Source: an archaeon
GTDB lineage: Archaea; EX4484-52; B79-G9
Assembly: GCA_013139905.1 (NCBI GenBank)
Contig: WSZW01000147.1
Location: 1 to 9,041 of the forward strand
Length of the DNA: 9,041 nucleotides
Reading direction: 5' to 3'
The number at the start of each line of letters is the position of its first letter. Positions within the stretch are counted from its first letter, which is position 1. Shown piece by piece: positions 6,170-9,041 of this stretch. Both the position numbers and the translations under genes were made by a program. A model generated the notes under the pieces. It was not told where the DNA came from. It searched no databases and worked only from the letters and a program-made list of their open reading frames with translations.

Positions 6170-6284
6170 TTCATGCATTATCTTAGTCATGCCCCGCTTT
6201 TCTAAAGCGGGGTTTTTGCTCACCTTGGCCGGCTTTGCCGTGTCAAGGTTGTGCAAGTGACTTTCATACTTATTCCGAGCCCTC
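6170..6284 (-). repeat. Structured repeat D
   Basis: The core 6185-6262 is closed by P1, AGTCA/TGACT. P2 is the same as in A except for one loop base (CGGC-AAA-GCCG). P3 is different: CCCCGCTTT-AGA-AAAGCGGGG. The leader GAGGGCTCGG..ATAAGTA resembles that of F, not A. It begins just after the methyltransferase stop and ends before the SD of the 93-aa gene. Confidence 0.75.
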
Positions 6285-6286
6285 AA

Positions 6287-7582
6287 TTAATCGTCGATTA
6301 CTTCATTACCCCAAACATCCCATCCATCCACTTTCTGCCTTGCGAACAATTCAATTCGTGGGATATCTCCACACAATTCTACAATTCGTTCCCTTGTTAC
6401 ATCGGGTTTCTTGCTGTGTGCTTCAATTGGTGTGTCAATTATTTGATGGACCGAACTGCTTTGTCTAGTTATACTGCCTTTAGTAGCAATGATGCATATT
6501 TCTGCATTGCTCCGGGTCCAGTATCCCATACCCCAAAACCAAGTATCTGCCACTTTATTTTTCTTTACCCATGTAAATCCAACTGTTTTATATGTGAATC
6601 CCCATGATTTAATTACTTCCATTCCTTTCTCTAAAAACGGATATGTGACCCACATAAACAGCACACAATTATCATCTGCTAAATCAGATATAGGCAACTC
6701 TTTTATGTCCTTTAAACTCTGACATTTATAATGATTTTCTGGACTTCTGCCTTTGCCTTTATCAGAATAATGTTTGAAATTCCACGGCGGATCAGCATAG
6801 ATGATATTGTATTTTTTTTCGGTATCTGGTAGTTGTGGTTCATTGAAACTTTCAACAATCTGTTTTCGTTTATCGGCCTTTTTTAAATCACGATATACTT
6901 TATTTATCGAAAGTTCCTTATCACCCTTCATCAACTTTTTTTGTGTTTTTTCATCTGCATGATCTGTGATGAATTTCACTTTAGACACCGTGTCAGCTGA
7001 TTTGTGTGTAACTTTTGCCACTTCTTTAGTTATATTAATCGGCTTAATCTTTTTTACAAGCTCGCCTTTTGGTGTAACTGTTAATGTCTCTACATTCAAT
7101 ATGTCCATTTTTTCTTCGTCAACCGATGGCGGTTTATTTGTAGGCTCTTGGTGCTGTTTTTGTGGTAATTCCATCTTTTCTGACATCTGAATAGTTGGAT
7201 TTACACTGTTGCGTTCAATATTACTTTGTGTCACAGCAATAGATATATTTTTCTTGGCTTTTGGCCTCAATATATCGACTTTCTTCAACTCAAGTTTAAT
7301 CCTGGCAAAGTCTGGAATATTCCTACGTCCCCTTTGATTATCAATAATCCAAAGTAGAACATCATCTCTATTATCAAACACCTTTGAATGTGTTTCAAAG
7401 TCGATATTATTCTTTTGACAAATGTTATAGCGGTTGTGCCCATCGATTATCGTATCATTCCACAGAATGATTTTCCCACGTTCGCTTTCCCATCCACCTT
7501 TAAGATTTTGTTCAAGTTGTGTGTATTCATCTTCTGATAATGGTGGGATTAAATCTTCAAATTCTTTATCCATTTTAATCAT
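6287..7582 (-). CDS. ParB-like domain fused to MT-A70 adenine-N6 methyltransferase (431 aa)
   Basis: Residues 10-85 look like a ParB/Srx-type N-terminal domain (IPPLSEDEYTQLEQNL, then IDGHNRYNICQ, the usual 'DGhhR' motif). Residues about 180-240 resemble the helix-turn-helix region of ParB/KorB (ITKEVAKVTHKSADTVSKVK). Residues 255-428 are an MT-A70 methyltransferase: YNIIYADPPWNF with the catalytic DPPW at 264-267, then FMWVTYPFL, GYWTRSNAEICIIATKG and PRIELFARQKVDGWDVWGNE. It should transfer a methyl group from AdoMet to adenine N6 in DNA, with the ParB part giving sequence or partner specificity. No restriction enzyme is visible next to it, so an orphan regulatory or anti-restriction role is likely. 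ATG 7582 follows GGAGG and overlaps the upstream stop (ATGA). Confidence 0.92.
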   Translation of the reverse strand: MIKMDKEFEDLIPPLSEDEYTQLEQNLKGGWESERGKIILWNDTIIDGHNRYNICQKNNIDFETHSKVFDNRDDVLLWIIDNQRGRRNIPDFARIKLELKKVDILRPKAKKNISIAVTQSNIERNSVNPTIQMSEKMELPQKQHQEPTNKPPSVDEEKMDILNVETLTVTPKGELVKKIKPINITKEVAKVTHKSADTVSKVKFITDHADEKTQKKLMKGDKELSINKVYRDLKKADKRKQIVESFNEPQLPDTEKKYNIIYADPPWNFKHYSDKGKGRSPENHYKCQSLKDIKELPISDLADDNCVLFMWVTYPFLEKGMEVIKSWGFTYKTVGFTWVKKNKVADTWFWGMGYWTRSNAEICIIATKGSITRQSSSVHQIIDTPIEAHSKKPDVTRERIVELCGDIPRIELFARQKVDGWDVWGNEVIDD

Positions 7583-8199
7583 AAATATGCCTCCACTTCT
7601 TCAACCCATACTTTTTGAATTACATTAAAGAAATCATCCTTAGTTACTTCAACACCAAAAAGCATAAAGTAATCTTTAAATCCCATCAAATGTTTACTCT
7701 CAAGCGGATGTTTAGCTGTTATAGCGGCATCAATAGAATCCTCTTTAGTCCATACAACAAACTTAGATACAACTTGCCATCCTTGATCATGACAACACAA
7801 TGCATTAAATACAACTTTATGTTTTCTTTGTAATGAATCCAACGCTTTCTTTGTTTTTTCATTATCAAGTTCGATATTTGCTTTTGATTCTAAGTGGTGA
7901 ATTATATTTTTTATTTGAAAAAGGATGTCTATATCTGATGACAGTAGTTTTTTATTTCTAAAAACTTTTGCATCCATTGCCTTTGCATAGTTCATAGCAG
8001 AATTTTCAAGTACAGATCCAAATGTAATTATACAACTTCTACATATTTTTGTAGGATTATCACGCCCAATAAATACAACATCTGTCAATGAATTTACCTT
8101 TTTGTTTTTTAGCTTTTCGCTTCTGCTTCCATCTTTCAATGAAACATATAATCGCTGACATTCAAGTCTCAGTTGATTTTCAAAAATATCAAGTGTCAT
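7579..8199 (-). CDS. Unknown protein (206 aa), middle gene of the methylase operon
   Basis: I do not recognise this protein. ATG 8199 is 4 nt after a strong SD (GTGGTGAT) formed over the stop of the AbrB-like gene. Features include a CRSC pair near residue 53, a long charged helical middle (IKNIIHHLESKANIELDNEKTKKALDSLQRKH), CCHDQGW near 138, and a C-terminus rich in aromatic and acidic residues (KVWVEEVEAYL). The stop overlaps the methyltransferase start, so the two are co-translated. Partner or specificity functions for the methylase are possible but unproven. Confidence 0.78.
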   Translation of the reverse strand: MTLDIFENQLRLECQRLYVSLKDGSRSEKLKNKKVNSLTDVVFIGRDNPTKICRSCIITFGSVLENSAMNYAKAMDAKVFRNKKLLSSDIDILFQIKNIIHHLESKANIELDNEKTKKALDSLQRKHKVVFNALCCHDQGWQVVSKFVVWTKEDSIDAAITAKHPLESKHLMGFKDYFMLFGVEVTKDDFFNVIQKVWVEEVEAYL

Positions 8200-8204
8200 T
8201 CATA

Positions 8205-8390
8205 TCACCACTTTTTGAAAACAACCAGCAGTTTGTTTTTGTCCTGGTCTTCTATTTTACATTCCGGTTCCGTTTCATTCGTATGTGCATCTTCTATTTG
8301 CTTTTTCAAATTAAAGTACTCTGCAAATGTGGGCGGCACCCGCACATAAATACTGCCGTTGAAGCTTCTAAACGTAGATGTAGATTTCAT
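8205..8390 (-). CDS. AbrB/SpoVT-like small DNA-binding protein (61 aa)
   Basis: The ATG at 8390 is preferred over a GTG six codons earlier, because it lies about 30 bp from a TATA box and would be almost leaderless. MKSTSTFRSFNGSIYVRVPPTFAEYFNLKKQ matches the swapped-hairpin pattern (S.G.IYV.vP...a...gl), and the C-terminal part (PECKIEDQDKNKLLVVFKKW) ends in a strand. These proteins bind DNA as dimers and often act as antitoxins or transition-state regulators. It is first in the unit with the 206-aa protein and the methylase, so autoregulation is plausible. The fold call is by eye. Confidence 0.6.
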   Translation of the reverse strand: MKSTSTFRSFNGSIYVRVPPTFAEYFNLKKQIEDAHTNETEPECKIEDQDKNKLLVVFKKW

Positions 8391-8415
8391 AATAAAATCA
8401 TATACCACTCATAAG

Positions 8416-8425
8416 GATATAAAGG
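8416..8425 (-). promoter_or_regulatory. TATA box of the AbrB/methylase/small-gene unit
   Basis: The minus strand reads CCTTTATATC, centred about 30 bp before ATG 8390. A start about 25 bp downstream predicts a leader of only a few bases. It comes about 40 bp after the terminator at 8465, so a new unit begins here. Confidence 0.5.
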
Positions 8426-8464
8426 TATCGTATTAGAGTAGAGTAGAAGTATCAAGGGCTCGGT

Positions 8465-8505
8465 AAAAAAAGATGCCCCGTACTTTAGCGTAGCGGAGTA
8501 CGGGG
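8465..8505 (-). terminator. Strong hairpin plus T7 terminator (P3 of repeat E)
   Basis: A perfect 9-bp stem, CCCCGTACT / AGTACGGGG, with a 12-nt loop is followed by CATC and seven Ts on the minus strand. It ends the 63-aa gene's unit before the promoter at 8416. Confidence 0.8.
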
Positions 8506-8574
8506 AGTAGCGTCAGTCCGTGTCGTCACGGACTGGTGCGAGTCACTTGAGCCAGCACCTATGCATCCATAGGC
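8465..8574 (-). repeat. Repeat E: terminator version of the structured element
   Basis: The leader (8554-8572) is the 19-mer of A and H, followed by GGCTCAAGTGACTC. P1 is broken: AGTGA has no partner, because the usual GCATGACTAA is replaced by GCATCTTTTTTT. P2 is a plain CAGTCCGTG/CACGGACTG hairpin without the conserved internal loop. The position, leader and GGGGCAT junction show common descent with the other copies. Confidence 0.65.
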
Positions 8575-8597
8575 AAATTTTAAAAAAAGAATAGATG

Positions 8598-8789
8598 TTA
8601 TTTTTTATTTTGCTTGAGATATTGTTTCAAATTTTTAGTAACATTGCTTTTTGCTTGTGTTTTGTTTTTACCGTGTCCCATATATTGAGTGGTTATTTTT
8701 GGAACCTGGGCAAATATCATGCCATACCCTGCATCTATATATTTCACTCTAAATCCTAATATATTATCGTCTTTGAATTTTCTTACCAT
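8598..8789 (-). CDS. Small basic protein, possibly HicB-like fold (63 aa)
   Basis: ATG 8789 is preceded by GTGATT at 3-4 nt. The segment VKYIDAGYGMIFAQVPKITTQYMGHGKNKTQAKSNVTKNLKQYLKQ has the order beta strand, 'VP.......G.+k.qA...v...l..yl' seen in HicB-type antitoxin N-domains. The Gly/Pro positions are suggestive only, and no HicA-like toxin is visible. It lies between repeats F and E as a single-gene cassette and ends before terminator E. Confidence 0.58.
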   Translation of the reverse strand: MVRKFKDDNILGFRVKYIDAGYGMIFAQVPKITTQYMGHGKNKTQAKSNVTKNLKQYLKQNKK

Positions 8790-8815
8790 GATTAATCACA
8801 CTACAAAATTTAATT

Positions 8816-8945
8816 TATTCATACTTATATTTTTGCATCATCTTATCCATGCTCCCGCATTCATGCGGGTAGTTTTTGCTCGCCCTGGCCGTCCTGTGGA
8901 CGAGTCAGGGACGCGCAAGTGACTTTCTACTTATACTGACCCCTC
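8816..8945 (-). repeat. Structured repeat F
   Basis: The core is 8845-8924. P2 is TTGC/GCAA, CCCTG/CAGGG, an ACT/GC internal loop and CGTCC-ACA-GGACG. P3 is CCCGCA-TGAA-TGCGGG, as in B. P1 is weakened (AGTCA against TGGAT, one mismatch). The leader GAGGGGTCAG..ATAAGTA overlaps the last codons of the upstream gene. The tail matches B. Confidence 0.7.
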
Positions 8946-9041
8946 GTTTTTCAGTATCAAACATTCAACCATCTTTCCTGTAAACTCACGTCCGACATAA
9001 GCATATCCTGACCTATTAACAGGCTTTTTAGGGACAATACG
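8931..9041 (-). CDS. Partial C-terminus of a DUF2080-like small protein
   Basis: The frame enters from the right edge and ends at TAA 8931. The visible 36 residues contain VPKKPVNRSGYAYVGREF followed by TGKMVECLILKNEGSV. The order 'sG.ayV...f.GK.V..lil' resembles the archaeal DUF2080 (transposon-encoded) or AbrB-like strand pattern. The start is outside the window. The last codons (GAG GGG TCA GTA TAA) are shared with the leader of repeat D. Confidence 0.6.
   Translation of the reverse strand, partial: RIVPKKPVNRSGYAYVGREFTGKMVECLILKNEGSV

Noticed and set aside
4348..6284. Integron attC array
   Set aside because: Each element forms two separate hairpins inside P1, not one long attC hairpin, no clear RYYYAAC/GTTRRRY core pair is present, and no integrase is seen. 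It is kept only as an analogy for cassette behaviour.
4348..8945. CRISPR array
   Set aside because: The repeats are long, diverged and separated by genes of variable length, not by short uniform spacers.
4732..8945. tRNA genes or tRNA-like elements
   Set aside because: There is no TTCGA T-loop, no 7-bp acceptor stem and no CCA-type end in the repeats.

Overview
The window is AT-rich, and every gene I can support is on the minus strand. Several features suggest an archaeal host. Shine-Dalgarno sites are of the GGTGAT/GTGATCC type. TATA-like boxes sit about 25-30 bp before starts, one of them giving an almost leaderless start. There are many tiny zinc-ribbon proteins plus RHH and AbrB-like regulators. 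Gene content (primase-helicase, ParB/MT-A70 methylase, unknown small ORFs, no metabolism) suggests a virus, plasmid or integrated mobile element, perhaps of a methanogen-like archaeon. The host assignment is inference.

Layout in transcription order (right to left). (1) 9041-8465: the end of a DUF2080-like gene, structured repeat F, a 63-aa gene, and repeat E, which ends in a hairpin plus U-tract terminator. (2) 8425-4098: a TATA box and near-leaderless AbrB-like gene open a long unit. It holds an unknown 206-aa gene and a ParB-MT-A70 adenine methyltransferase, tightly coupled, followed by small genes (zinc ribbons, a one-helix membrane peptide, unknowns). Structured repeats D, C, B, A and G separate these small genes, and a second terminator that looks like a modified repeat closes the unit. 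(3) 4026-3851: a 46-aa ribbon-helix-helix protein with its own TATA box and a palindromic operator candidate at the predicted transcription start. (4) 3822-1: a Cys-rich 203-aa protein overlapping by 4 bp a 1008-aa primase-helicase, then a truncated zinc-ribbon gene.

Two features stand out. The first is a family of about 80-nt structured elements (P1 closing a P2 arm and a P3 hairpin) with compensatory stem changes. It separates small genes like cassette boundaries and has terminator versions at the two transcription-unit ends. The copies are mosaics of one another. The second is a dense cluster of GGTAAA/TTTACC motifs inside the 3' end of the primase gene. It runs in several reading frames and both orientations, which looks like DNA-level (iteron or origin-like) selection.
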